From assembly GCF_015714715.1 (NCBI RefSeq), contig NZ_WAHS01000002.1, positions 124,001 through 188,000 of the forward strand: a stretch of 64,000 nt of DNA. Direction: 5' to 3'. The first letter of the stretch is position 1. Every line of letters begins with the position of its first letter. The notes under the pieces are model-generated. The model saw only the letters and a list, made by a program, of their open reading frames with translations. It was not told the origin of the DNA and searched no databases. Both the position numbers and the translations under genes were made by a program. The stretch is from Aestuariivirga litoralis. GTDB taxonomy: Bacteria > Pseudomonadota > Alphaproteobacteria > Rhizobiales > Aestuariivirgaceae. This document shows, one piece after another, positions 35,851 through 43,868 of the stretch.

Positions 35851-35886
35851 CTCTCCATGGGCGGGCTCGACCCGCCCACCCAGTCT
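35851..35886. repeat. 36-bp palindromic repeat, copy A
   Basis: The unit runs from CTCTCCATGGGCGGG through CTCGA to CCCGCCCACCCAGTCT, with a perfect 7-bp hairpin GGGCGGG/CCCGCCC. It is 35 of 36 bases identical to copy B at 35905-35940 in the same orientation, 18 bases away. It is related in inverted orientation to the copy at 36243-36278. Confidence 0.85.
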
Positions 35887-35904
35887 AAAGCTCCAACTTC
35901 ATTT

Positions 35905-35940
35905 CTCTCCATGGGCGGGCTCGACCCGCCCGCCCAGTCT
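35905..35940. repeat. 36-bp palindromic repeat, copy B, at the 3' end of the GIY-YIG gene
   Basis: Same unit as copy A with one A-to-G change. Its last base is also the last base of the GIY-YIG stop codon, so the repeat starts exactly where the coding region ends. Confidence 0.85.
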
Positions 35941-36227
35941 TAAGCCAAGGTCTCGTAGAGATCCGCCCAATCAGGATTGTCCTTTTCAATCAGATCAAGC
36001 TTCCAGCGCCTGGGCCAATGCTTGATATTTGACTCGCGCTGAATGGCGTCAGTCACCATGTCGTAGCTTTCGTACCAGACCAGCATTTTCAACCCGTATT
36101 TCTGGGTGAAGGCTGACCCTCTGCCCTCGCGATGGGCAAAAATGCGCGCGGCCAGATTGTTGGTCACCCCGCAATAAAGCGTGCCATTGCGCTTGTTGGT
36201 GACAATGTAGACATGGCCCTGCGGCAT
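35940..36227 (-). CDS. GIY-YIG single-domain nuclease, flanked by inverted palindromes
   Basis: A 95-residue protein consisting of only a GIY-YIG domain: VYIVTNKRNGTLYCGVTNN holds the degenerate GIY (VYI) and YIG (YCG) strands. Arg28 and Glu66 (in QRESNIKHW) stand for the catalytic arginine and metal-binding glutamate. Such UPF0213-like proteins are often multi-copy in alphaproteobacteria; their function is unknown. Inverted copies of one palindromic repeat lie at both ends (35905-35940 and 36243-36278). ATG 36227 is taken; the frame upstream to 36320 reads through the repeat and into galE. Confidence 0.85.
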   Translation of the reverse strand: MPQGHVYIVTNKRNGTLYCGVTNNLAARIFAHREGRGSAFTQKYGLKMLVWYESYDMVTDAIQRESNIKHWPRRWKLDLIEKDNPDWADLYETLA

Positions 36228-36242
36228 CTGGGCATGCTGCAA

Positions 36243-36278
36243 AGACTGGGTCGACGGGTCAAGCCCGCCGATGGAGAA
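36243..36278. repeat. 36-bp palindromic repeat, diverged inverted copy at the 5' side of the GIY-YIG gene
   Basis: 30 of 36 positions match the reverse complement of copy B. The hairpin survives: the outermost G-C pair has become C-G and another pair is G-T, so the changes preserve pairing. It lies between the galE stop and the GIY-YIG start. Confidence 0.75.
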
Positions 36279-36283
36279 TTTGC

Positions 36284-37273
36284 CTACTTCGCGTTTCGCC
36301 TTGCCAGATGCTTTTCCCAATCCAGCGCGGTCTTCACGATGAAATCGAGATTCTCATATTGCGGCTTCCAGCCCAGCACGTCGCGCACCTTCTGCGCACC
36401 AGCCACGATGCCAGCGGGATCACCCGGGCGGCGCGGCACCAGCTTGTGCGGCACTGGCTTGCCATTGGCCTTGCCCACCGCCTCAATCACTTCAAGAACA
36501 GAATAGCCCTTGCCATAGCCGCAATTGAAAATGCCGCTCGCCCCACCGGCACGCAGATGTTTCAGCGCCTGCATATGCGCCGCAATCAGATCGCTCACAT
36601 GGATATAGTCGCGCAAACAGGTGCCGTCCGGCGTCGGATAATCGGTGCCGAACACATCCATCGAGGCCCGCTGGCCCAGCGCCGTTTCACAGGCCACCTT
36701 GATCAGATGCGTGGCGCGCGGGGTGGATTGACCGGTGCGGCCTTTCGGGTCAGCACCCGCCACATTGAAATAGCGCAGCGCCACATAGTTGAAGTCATAA
36801 GCGAACTGCGAATCCTTCAACATATATTCGGTCATCAGCTTCGATGTACCGTAAGGCGAAATCGGTGCGGGCGTGGCATCTTCAAACACTGGCGTCGTGG
36901 TCGGGTTGCCATAGACAGCCGCCGTGGATGAGAAGATGAACTTCTTCACCCCACCCTTCACGGCGGCCGCCAGCAATGCCCGCGATTTCACCGTGTTGTT
37001 GTTGTAATAGGCCAATGGATCAGCCACCGATTCCGGCACAATGATCGAACCGGCAAAATGCACGATGGCTTCCACCTTGTGCTCGGCGATGATCTTGGCC
37101 AGTAGCTCCTCATCGCCGATATCGCCCTGAACAAGCTTGGCGCCGGGTGCGATCGCCCAGGCAAAACCGGTGGAGAGGTTATCCAGCACCACCACGTCTT
37201 CGCCCGCGTCGGTCAGCGCCAGTACCATGTGGCTGCCGATGTAACCTGCCCCGCCCGTCACCAAAACGCTCAT
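36284..37273 (-). CDS. galE: UDP-glucose 4-epimerase
   Basis: A 329-residue extended short-chain dehydrogenase that interconverts UDP-glucose and UDP-galactose with bound NAD. The N-terminus carries VTGGAGYIGSHM, the catalytic pair lies in SPYGTSKLMTE (YxxxK), and ALRYFNVAGADP is the substrate-binding segment. ATG 37273 has a GGAG ribosome site. It is divergent from galU, so the two UDP-sugar genes share one intergenic region. Supplies sugars for surface polysaccharide. Confidence 0.96.
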   Translation of the reverse strand: MSVLVTGGAGYIGSHMVLALTDAGEDVVVLDNLSTGFAWAIAPGAKLVQGDIGDEELLAKIIAEHKVEAIVHFAGSIIVPESVADPLAYYNNNTVKSRALLAAAVKGGVKKFIFSSTAAVYGNPTTTPVFEDATPAPISPYGTSKLMTEYMLKDSQFAYDFNYVALRYFNVAGADPKGRTGQSTPRATHLIKVACETALGQRASMDVFGTDYPTPDGTCLRDYIHVSDLIAAHMQALKHLRAGGASGIFNCGYGKGYSVLEVIEAVGKANGKPVPHKLVPRRPGDPAGIVAGAQKVRDVLGWKPQYENLDFIVKTALDWEKHLARRNAK

Positions 37274-37399
37274 GTCATACTCCTGAACAATCGGAACAAT
37301 ATGGCCCAATTGGCGTTTCAGAAATCGTTACGCCTGCGCTATGTAGTGACTCGCGCGGCAATGCTGGTAAACAAAGTCTGAACAGAGGGGCCTTTATCC

Positions 37400-38383
37400 A
37401 TGATACGTCCGATCCGCACGGCGGTGTTTCCTGTCGCAGGCCTAGGTACGCGCTTTTTGCCGGCCACCAAGGCCATGCCCAAGGAAATGCTCACCGTTGT
37501 TGACAAGCCCTTGATCCAGCATGTGGTCGAAGAGGCGGCGGGGGCCGGCGTTGAGCATTTCGTTTTCGTCACCGGCCGCAACAAGGCGGTGATCGAAGAC
37601 CATTTCGACAAGCAATATGAGCTTGAATCCACGCTTCGCAGGCGCGGCAAGTCATCCCAGCTCACCCTGCTGGAGGCCGATCTGCCCGGTGCCGGACAAA
37701 CCAGTTTCACCCGCCAGCAGGAACCGTTGGGCCTGGGCCACGCCGTCTGGTGCGCCCGCCATCTCGTCGGCCATGAGCCCTTCGCCGTGCTGCTGCCCGA
37801 TATGCTGATCAAGGCCAGCCCCGGCTGCCTGGCGCAGATGGTGGATGTCTATAACCAGCGCGGCGGCGGCAACATCATCGCCGTGGAACAAGCGCCCTGG
37901 GAACATGTGCATCGCTACGGCGTCGTCGCGCATGACCAGTGGAAGGACAATCACTTCTCGATTTCCGCGATGGTCGAAAAGCCCAAGCGCGAGGATGCGC
38001 CGTCAAACCTCATCATTTCCGGCCGCTATATTTTGCAGCCGGAAATTTTCTCCGAGATTGAAAAGGTGAAGCCAGGCTCCGGCGGCGAAATCCAGATCAC
38101 CGACGCGATGATCGCTCTATCGCATTACCAGCCTTTCCACGGCCTGCGCTTCCACGGCACCACTTATGACTGCGGCGACAAAGTCGGCTTCCTCGCCGCC
38201 AATGTAGCCTATGCGATGGAACACGAAGAGGTGGCGGAACCGTTCAAGGCGGCACTGCAGGAAATCATCGCCAAGAAAGGCGGCTTCCTGAGCTGGCACG
38301 CCAACAGCGAACTCGCCAAGGTACTGCAGGATATCAAGGCTGGCGATGCCAGTGATACCGGGCCGGTAAAGGCGAAGGCTTAA
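37400..38383 (+). CDS. galU: UTP-glucose-1-phosphate uridylyltransferase
   Basis: A 327-residue nucleotidyltransferase that makes UDP-glucose from UTP and glucose 1-phosphate. The N-terminal VFPVAGLGTRFLPATKAMPKEML signature, VVDKPLIQHVVEEA and the later VEKPKREDAPSNLIISGRY motif match GalU. AGAGGGG lies nine bases before the ATG. The C-terminus overlaps the SnoaL-like gene by four bases in convergent orientation. Confidence 0.97.
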   Translation: MIRPIRTAVFPVAGLGTRFLPATKAMPKEMLTVVDKPLIQHVVEEAAGAGVEHFVFVTGRNKAVIEDHFDKQYELESTLRRRGKSSQLTLLEADLPGAGQTSFTRQQEPLGLGHAVWCARHLVGHEPFAVLLPDMLIKASPGCLAQMVDVYNQRGGGNIIAVEQAPWEHVHRYGVVAHDQWKDNHFSISAMVEKPKREDAPSNLIISGRYILQPEIFSEIEKVKPGSGGEIQITDAMIALSHYQPFHGLRFHGTTYDCGDKVGFLAANVAYAMEHEEVAEPFKAALQEIIAKKGGFLSWHANSELAKVLQDIKAGDASDTGPVKAKA

Positions 38384-38763
38384 GGCGAGAGCTGCCGCAC
38401 GATCGCACCGGTATCGATCACCGACCAAACTTGCGCCACCTTGCCGTCGCGGAACTTGTAAATCACATGTTCCTGAAACGTCACCCGGCGGCCATTGATC
38501 GGCAAGCCGAAGAATTCGCCCTTCGGCGAACAGTCAAACACCAGTCGCGCCGAAACGTGATCCGCATCACAAACCAGCAGCTCGATATTGAACCGCAGAT
38601 CCGGAATTTCCCGGAAGTCGCGTTCCAGCATTCTGCGGTAACCCGCTAGGCCGAAACGGTCGCCATTATGCACCGCATCCTCATGCACAAAGTCGCCCAG
38701 CCGCGCCCAATCCTGTGCATTGAGGCAAGCGATGTATCCGCGATAGTTGGATTCTAAACTCAT
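38380..38763 (-). CDS. SnoaL-like/NTF2-fold protein
   Basis: A 127-residue NTF2-fold protein of the SnoaL polyketide-cyclase-like group (HEDAVHNGDRFGLAGYRRMLERDFREIPDLRF and VIYKFRDGKVAQVWSVID). Members bind small hydrophobic molecules or act as cyclases or isomerases; here the role is unknown. The start overlaps the upstream outer-membrane barrel gene by four bases (ATGA). Confidence 0.82.
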   Translation of the reverse strand: MSLESNYRGYIACLNAQDWARLGDFVHEDAVHNGDRFGLAGYRRMLERDFREIPDLRFNIELLVCDADHVSARLVFDCSPKGEFFGLPINGRRVTFQEHVIYKFRDGKVAQVWSVIDTGAIVRQLSP

Positions 38764-40121
38764 GGCCGGATCGTCACGCCCACAAAGGCGCGCTGCTCGT
38801 CGTAATTGGCTGTCTCGGTCGGCGTCATGTTCCATGTACTTTGCAGCGTGCCACTCAGCACAAGATGTGGATTGAGCTGCCAGTCGGCACCCAGCGAAAC
38901 GACGCTGTTCAGATCGTGGCCTACGCCGCTGTCATCCGACGAAACACTGAAGGACGCACCCGCGCGCAGATTGATATTGTCGCGCAGCGCATAGGTGGCG
39001 TTCAGGCCCCCGGTCCAGCCCGCACTTGAGGAAATTCCGGCCGCACTGGAATCGTTGATGGTGACCCCGGCATTGGCCACGATCGTCCACAATTCCGTGG
39101 GGCTCCAGGTCAGTGACGCGGTAACACCGGGCACCAGCGCATTGGCCAGCGATGAATCACTGTAGTGGCGGCCCAGCAGGACAGCGGCGATGTCGCCACT
39201 CCAGATCGGTCCGTCATCCAGCACCACGCCCAAAGCCGCGCCATAGCCCTGGCTGTTGCGATGGAAGCCGCCGGAATCCACTTCATGGTCATGCAGGCGC
39301 ATGTCGGTGGTCACTTGCGCATAGGGCTTGATGCGCGCACCCGGCTGGCCAAAGGTGGCGCGCAGGCTCAGGCTCGGTGCAACATAATCGCTGTCGGAAT
39401 TATTCTGAGTCGTGCCATCGGTCAGATCGACATTGCCAAAGGTGGAACGGTTGATCCCCAAAGTGGCCTTGCCGGCCCAGGAGCCGAAATCATGCGCGAT
39501 GGCCGTGTTGGCACCATAGCTGAAATCACGCCGCGGCCCCTTGGCGGTGGAAGGCACGCCGGAGGAGCCGGCATTGGCTTCGCTCATGTCAAAATCAGCG
39601 CCGAATTCCGCGTAGGTGTCGCGCCTGATATCCAGCTTGAAGGTCGTATCGCCGCTGCCGGTCAGGCGGTTGGCCGAAGTGACGGATGAGAAGCGCTGCC
39701 AATCCAGATTGAGATTGCCGCTCCATTGATGCACTGGCCATTTGGTGGTGAAGCTGAGCGACGGCTTGATTTCGATGCCCACATCGCTCTGCCGGTTGTC
39801 ATGCGTCAGCCCGGCATTGTTGGTGATCACGCTGCCGATCTGCAAAGTGGGCTTCAGCGCAAAGGCGCCATCATCGAACCCATACACGTCATAGGGGTTG
39901 TCTTGCGTTTTGCTCTTGTGGCGGTGCGGCTTTTCCGGCTCATCCGGCAGCACGGGCATTTGGGGCGCAACAACAGCCGTACCGTCAGCAGCCGAACCAT
40001 CATCAGCGATATCCGCTCCGGCAGCCGGCACATTGCCGTAAATATCCATGTCAGCCGCAAATGAAGCGGACGAGGCAAGCAGAACAAACAAACTGGCTGC
40101 AATAACGCGAGACGGGACCAT
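38760..40121 (-). CDS. Outer-membrane beta-barrel protein
   Basis: A 453-residue exported protein with a signal peptide ending ASFAA, an acidic Pro-rich segment (about residues 35-75), then a long pattern of amphipathic strands of alternating hydrophobic residues. It resembles the BBP2-type barrels associated with surface polysaccharide loci. The C-terminus ends in a strand with aromatic and hydrophobic residues (RAFVGVTIRP). It is cotranscribed with the SnoaL-like gene. galE and galU nearby fit a surface context, but the cargo is unknown. Confidence 0.75.
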   Translation of the reverse strand: MVPSRVIAASLFVLLASSASFAADMDIYGNVPAAGADIADDGSAADGTAVVAPQMPVLPDEPEKPHRHKSKTQDNPYDVYGFDDGAFALKPTLQIGSVITNNAGLTHDNRQSDVGIEIKPSLSFTTKWPVHQWSGNLNLDWQRFSSVTSANRLTGSGDTTFKLDIRRDTYAEFGADFDMSEANAGSSGVPSTAKGPRRDFSYGANTAIAHDFGSWAGKATLGINRSTFGNVDLTDGTTQNNSDSDYVAPSLSLRATFGQPGARIKPYAQVTTDMRLHDHEVDSGGFHRNSQGYGAALGVVLDDGPIWSGDIAAVLLGRHYSDSSLANALVPGVTASLTWSPTELWTIVANAGVTINDSSAAGISSSAGWTGGLNATYALRDNINLRAGASFSVSSDDSGVGHDLNSVVSLGADWQLNPHLVLSGTLQSTWNMTPTETANYDEQRAFVGVTIRP

Positions 40122-40185
40122 GCTTTCTCATAGCGAAAACATGGTTAACATCTGCTTTCCCGCAGGGAATTCCGCTTGGTGACAG

Positions 40186-40812
40186 TTACTTCCGCGCCAG
40201 TCCCTTGAGGAACAATTTCACCCCGGCAGCCACCGCTTCTTCGGTGTTCAGCGGGCTGGCAAAACGCGGGGTGGCAAACAGCTTGGGCTTCATCAGACCG
40301 CAATGGACAAGCTCGCCAAACTGCATGGCGGCATGAATGGGATTGGCCTGTTCCAGCGTGCCGTCATCCATCTTGCGCTGCAGATAGGGTGCGATCTTGC
40401 TGATCGAGTAAGCCGGCCCGGCCTCATAGAAGGCGCTGCCCACTTCCGGGAACTTGGCGGCCACCGCCAGCACCATGCGAATATAGGCGATGGATTCATC
40501 CGAGGTGATCAGGTTCGACATGCGCAGGCCGAGCTCGGTCAGCACTTCTTCGATGGGGCGCGATTCATCGCCGATCACAATGGCGCGCTCGGCCTGGCTG
40601 CGCCGGTCATCGAACACCAAAGCCTCGAACAGCTTCTCCTTGGAGGGGAAATAGGCATAGACCGTGCCCTTGGAGACCCCCGCCGCCTTCACGATGTCAT
40701 TCATGCTGGCGCCGTCAAAACCCTGCTCCAGGAAGCAGCGGCGGGCGCCATCCAGCACCTGGCTGCGCTTGGCGCTGTCGAATTGCTCATCGGTAACAAG
40801 GGCTTCGGTCAT
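40186..40812 (-). CDS. TetR family repressor of the adjacent EmrAB-type pump
   Basis: A 208-residue TetR/AcrR regulator. The helix-turn-helix lies in ASMNDIVKAAGVSKGTVYAYFPSKEKLFEAL (about residues 35-65), with a variable ligand-binding C-terminus. It is divergent from the HlyD/MFS pump genes. Two near-palindromic sites with the core GAACGGTTCG lie in the shared 174-base region (40845-40861, 40899-40914). These suggest it represses the pump and itself until a ligand binds. Confidence 0.92.
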   Translation of the reverse strand: MTEALVTDEQFDSAKRSQVLDGARRCFLEQGFDGASMNDIVKAAGVSKGTVYAYFPSKEKLFEALVFDDRRSQAERAIVIGDESRPIEEVLTELGLRMSNLITSDESIAYIRMVLAVAAKFPEVGSAFYEAGPAYSISKIAPYLQRKMDDGTLEQANPIHAAMQFGELVHCGLMKPKLFATPRFASPLNTEEAVAAGVKLFLKGLARK

Positions 40813-40844
40813 TTTTGGCTCACGGGCTCGAAATTATTTCACTA

Positions 40845-40861
40845 GACTGAACGGTTCGGTC
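40845..40861. promoter_or_regulatory. Putative TetR operator 1
   Basis: GACTGAACGGTTCGGTC is a palindrome around a central G with one wobble position. It lies 33 bases upstream of the TetR start. Confidence 0.6.
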
Positions 40862-40898
40862 TTGTAACTAACATCGGAAAATGCTAATTGCAAGCTGT

Positions 40899-40914
40899 AA
40901 CGAACCGTTCGGTT
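40899..40914. promoter_or_regulatory. Putative TetR operator 2
   Basis: AACGAACCGTTCGGTT holds the reverse complement of the same core (CGAACGGTTCG), a perfect 11-bp palindrome, on the pump side of the shared region. Confidence 0.6.
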
Positions 40915-40986
40915 CAAAATATTCATGCCCCGGCTGAGAAACAAGAGAGCGCCGGAGCCATTAAGTCCATAGGAAAGTTCAAAATC

Positions 40987-42195
40987 ATGTCGAGCCCGGC
41001 TCTGAAATCCACTGCTAATGAAGCCCCCAAGCCCGCTTTGGTGCCACCCCCGGCTGCTGCCGCGCCCGCTCCAGCTGCTGCACCTGCCGCCAAGAAGGCC
41101 TCGCCGGTGCGCCGCATCATCATGGGCACGATTGCCATCGCCGCTTTGGCCGCGGCTGTCTTTTACGGCCACGAATATTGGACCGTCGGCCGTTTCCAGG
41201 TGTCCACCGATGATGCTTATGTGAAGGCCGATACATCAGTCGTCAGCACCAAGGTCGCAGGCCTCGTCACCGCAACGCCGGTTCTCAACAACACCGCTGT
41301 CAAGGCTGGTGACGTGATCCTGAAGCTGGACGACACTGACTATAAGTTGGCGCTTGCCACCGCCAAGGCCAACATTGCTACGCAGACCGCAGCTCTCGCA
41401 GTATTCGGCAAGCAGAAGATCGCACAGGAAGCACAAATCAATTCGGTCGAAGCGCAAGTGAACGCCGCGCAGGCTTCTTTACAGTCAGCGCAAGCTATCC
41501 AAACCAACGCTCAGCAGAGCCAGGCCCGCGCCGCACAACTGCAGAAGTCATCCTATGGCACCCAGCAAGCCCTGGATGATGCCAACCGCGCGGTGAACAC
41601 CGCCAATGCCAGCGTGGCCCAGGCCCAGGCCGGTATTGCCCAGGCCACAGCCGGTGTGACCGCCGCCAAGGCCCAGCTCGATGTGCTTGATGCTAATGCC
41701 GCCCAGGCGCAAAGCGCGCTGGAAGGCATGAATATCGGCCTGCAGAAGGCCCAGCACGATCTGGACTCCGCTGAGATCAAGGCGCCCTTCGATGGCATCA
41801 TCGCTAACCGCTCAGTAGCACCCGGCGAATATGTCGGCCCCGGCACCAATCTGATGGCGCTGGTTCCCGTGCAGCTGTCCTTTATCACCGCCAATTTCAA
41901 GGAAACCCAGATCGGCGACATTCACGCCGGCCAGAAGGTTGAAATCGAAGTCGATGCCTTCAAGGGCGAGACCTTCGAAGGCAAGGTGCAGAGCGTGGCC
42001 CCGGCCTCCGGCTCCGAATTCTCATTGCTGCCGCCAGACAATGCCACCGGCAACTTCACCAAGATCACCCAGCGCATCCCGGTAAAGATCGTGCTGCCGG
42101 AAGATCTGTCGAAGAAGCTGAAGCCCGGCATGTCGGTCGCCGTTTCAGTCGACCTGCGCGACAAGGGCACTGATACCCAGTCTGCTTCCAACTAA
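40987..42195 (+). CDS. HlyD-family membrane fusion protein (EmrA-like)
   Basis: The 402-residue periplasmic adaptor of a multidrug efflux pump. After a Pro/Ala-rich leader comes one membrane helix (about residues 40-60), a biotinyl-lipoyl-like half (VDDAYVKADTSVVSTKVAGLV-type EmrA strand), a long coiled-coil hairpin rich in Ala/Gln (about 135-245), and a barrel end. Start ATG 40987 with AGGAAAG upstream. The MFS partner starts 12 bases later. Confidence 0.92.
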   Translation: MSSPALKSTANEAPKPALVPPPAAAAPAPAAAPAAKKASPVRRIIMGTIAIAALAAAVFYGHEYWTVGRFQVSTDDAYVKADTSVVSTKVAGLVTATPVLNNTAVKAGDVILKLDDTDYKLALATAKANIATQTAALAVFGKQKIAQEAQINSVEAQVNAAQASLQSAQAIQTNAQQSQARAAQLQKSSYGTQQALDDANRAVNTANASVAQAQAGIAQATAGVTAAKAQLDVLDANAAQAQSALEGMNIGLQKAQHDLDSAEIKAPFDGIIANRSVAPGEYVGPGTNLMALVPVQLSFITANFKETQIGDIHAGQKVEIEVDAFKGETFEGKVQSVAPASGSEFSLLPPDNATGNFTKITQRIPVKIVLPEDLSKKLKPGMSVAVSVDLRDKGTDTQSASN

Positions 42196-42207
42196 GGCGT
42201 AACGTAG

Positions 42208-43788
42208 ATGTCCGCCACCGCCACCATGCCCATCACCAAGGCGCAGGAACCAGCCGTTCCTGTGCGCACCATTGTGGCTTTCATCTTCATGGTGTTCGGC
42301 ATGTTCATGGCGATTCTGGACATCCAGATCGTCTCCTCCTCGCTGGCAGAAATCCAGGCCGGCATCTCGGCCTCGGCTGATGAAATCACCTGGGTACAAA
42401 CCAGTTATCTCATCGCCGAAGTCGTGATGATCCCGCTCTCCGGCACACTGACGCGTATCTTCTCCACACGCTGGCTGTTTGTCGCTTCTGCCGCAAGTTT
42501 CACTGTGATGAGCCTGATGTGCGCACTCTCCAGCTCCATCAATGAAATGATGGTTTGGCGCGCCCTGCAGGGCTTCCTCGGGGGTGCTATGATCCCGACT
42601 GTTTTCGCAACCTCCTTCACCGTGTTCCCGCCGCGCATGCGTACGGTGATTTCGCCGGTGATCGGCCTGATCGCAACACTGGCCCCGACCATCGGGCCGA
42701 CCGTTGGTGGTTATCTGACCGAGCTGTTCTCCTGGCACTGGCTGTTCCTCGTCAATATCATCCCCGGTATTGCCGTCACCATTGGTGCCTATCTGTTCAT
42801 CGATTTCGACAAGCCCAATTACAGCCTGATCAAATTCTTCGATTGGACCGGGTTGGCCCTGCTCGCCGTGTTCCTCGGCACGCTGGAATATGTGCTGGAA
42901 GAAGGCCCCGGCGATGACTGGCTGAATTCCGCAGTCATCCGAAATCTCGTGCTGCTTTGCGCTACGTCCGGCGGGCTGTTCTTCTACCGCATGTTCACCA
43001 AGAAGGACCCGCTGGTTGATTTCTCGGCCTTCAAGGACCGCAACTTCGCCTCCGGTTGCCTGTTCTCCTTCACCATGGGCATTGGCCTCTACGGCCTCAC
43101 CTATCTTTATCCGGTCTATCTCGCCCGCATCCAGAATTACTCATCTATGATGATCGGCGAGACGATGTTCGTCACCGGCGTGGCCATGTTCCTGACAGCA
43201 CCCATCGCCGGGCGTCTCTCGGCCAAGGTTGATCCGCGCATCATGATTGGCGGCGGTTTCGTGGGCTTTGCCATCGGCACCTGGCAGGCGCATTACATTA
43301 CGTCTGATTGGGCCTTCCACGAACTGCTCATCCCGCAGATCCTGCGCGGGGTGTCCTTGATGATGTGCATGGTCACCGTCACCAATATTTCGCTGGGCAC
43401 GCTCAGCCCTCAAATGCTGCGCGGCGCATCGGGCCTTTTCAACCTCACGCGTAATCTCGGTGGTGCCGTGGGCCTGGCGCTGATCAACACCACCATGAAC
43501 AACCGTTTCGATCTCCATCTCCAGCGCCTGCACGAAACCGTAAGCTGGAGTTCCGTTCAGGCCCAAACCACGCTGAACAACATGACGCATGCCTTCTCGC
43601 GCCTCGGCTCCAACGCCGATCTGGCCGCGCTGAAGCAGATGTCCCTGCTGGTGCGCCGCCAAGCCTTCACGCTGGCCATTGCCGATATTTTCTTCGTGCT
43701 GACAATTCTCTTTCTCGGCATCGTGCTGATGCTGCCGCTGCTCAAGAAGCCCACGCCTCCGCCCGCCTCAGCCGGCGGCGGGCACTAA
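42208..43788 (+). CDS. DHA2 family MFS efflux permease (EmrB-like)
   Basis: A 526-residue major facilitator protein with 14 predicted helices. The N-terminal motif LDIQIVSSSLAEIQAGISASADEITWVQTSYL is the EmrB/QacA D1 signature, and the motif C stretch IATLAPTIGPTVGGYL follows in the fifth helix. Works with the upstream HlyD protein and an unlisted outer-membrane channel to expel drugs or toxic compounds. Regulated by the divergent TetR. Confidence 0.95.
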   Translation: MSATATMPITKAQEPAVPVRTIVAFIFMVFGMFMAILDIQIVSSSLAEIQAGISASADEITWVQTSYLIAEVVMIPLSGTLTRIFSTRWLFVASAASFTVMSLMCALSSSINEMMVWRALQGFLGGAMIPTVFATSFTVFPPRMRTVISPVIGLIATLAPTIGPTVGGYLTELFSWHWLFLVNIIPGIAVTIGAYLFIDFDKPNYSLIKFFDWTGLALLAVFLGTLEYVLEEGPGDDWLNSAVIRNLVLLCATSGGLFFYRMFTKKDPLVDFSAFKDRNFASGCLFSFTMGIGLYGLTYLYPVYLARIQNYSSMMIGETMFVTGVAMFLTAPIAGRLSAKVDPRIMIGGGFVGFAIGTWQAHYITSDWAFHELLIPQILRGVSLMMCMVTVTNISLGTLSPQMLRGASGLFNLTRNLGGAVGLALINTTMNNRFDLHLQRLHETVSWSSVQAQTTLNNMTHAFSRLGSNADLAALKQMSLLVRRQAFTLAIADIFFVLTILFLGIVLMLPLLKKPTPPPASAGGGH

Positions 43789-43797
43789 GTTCGGCGT

Positions 43798-43820
43798 CCT
43801 CTCCCGCAAGCGGGCGAAGG
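43798..43820. repeat. Partial copy of the CCCTC/GAGGG palindromic repeat
   Basis: CCTCTCCCGCAAGCGGGCG followed by AAGG. It matches the first hairpin of the DUF559-flanking repeats but with one base pair removed from both arms (CCCGC/GCGGG), so the stem stays paired. It lies 10 bases after the MFS stop codon. Confidence 0.6.
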
Positions 43821-43868
43821 AAAACCCCGTCATCCAATCGTCACTCGAATCCTGTCTCAAGCGCAACT

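Noticed and set aside
35851-35940. Short CRISPR-like direct repeat
   Set aside because: Only two copies, palindromic and with an inverted third copy across a gene; no spacers of regular length and no cas genes.
42145-42738. 197-codon minus-strand frame opposite the MFS gene
   Set aside because: Composition rich in His, Gly and Asp, antisense to the first helices of a clear transporter; a shadow frame.
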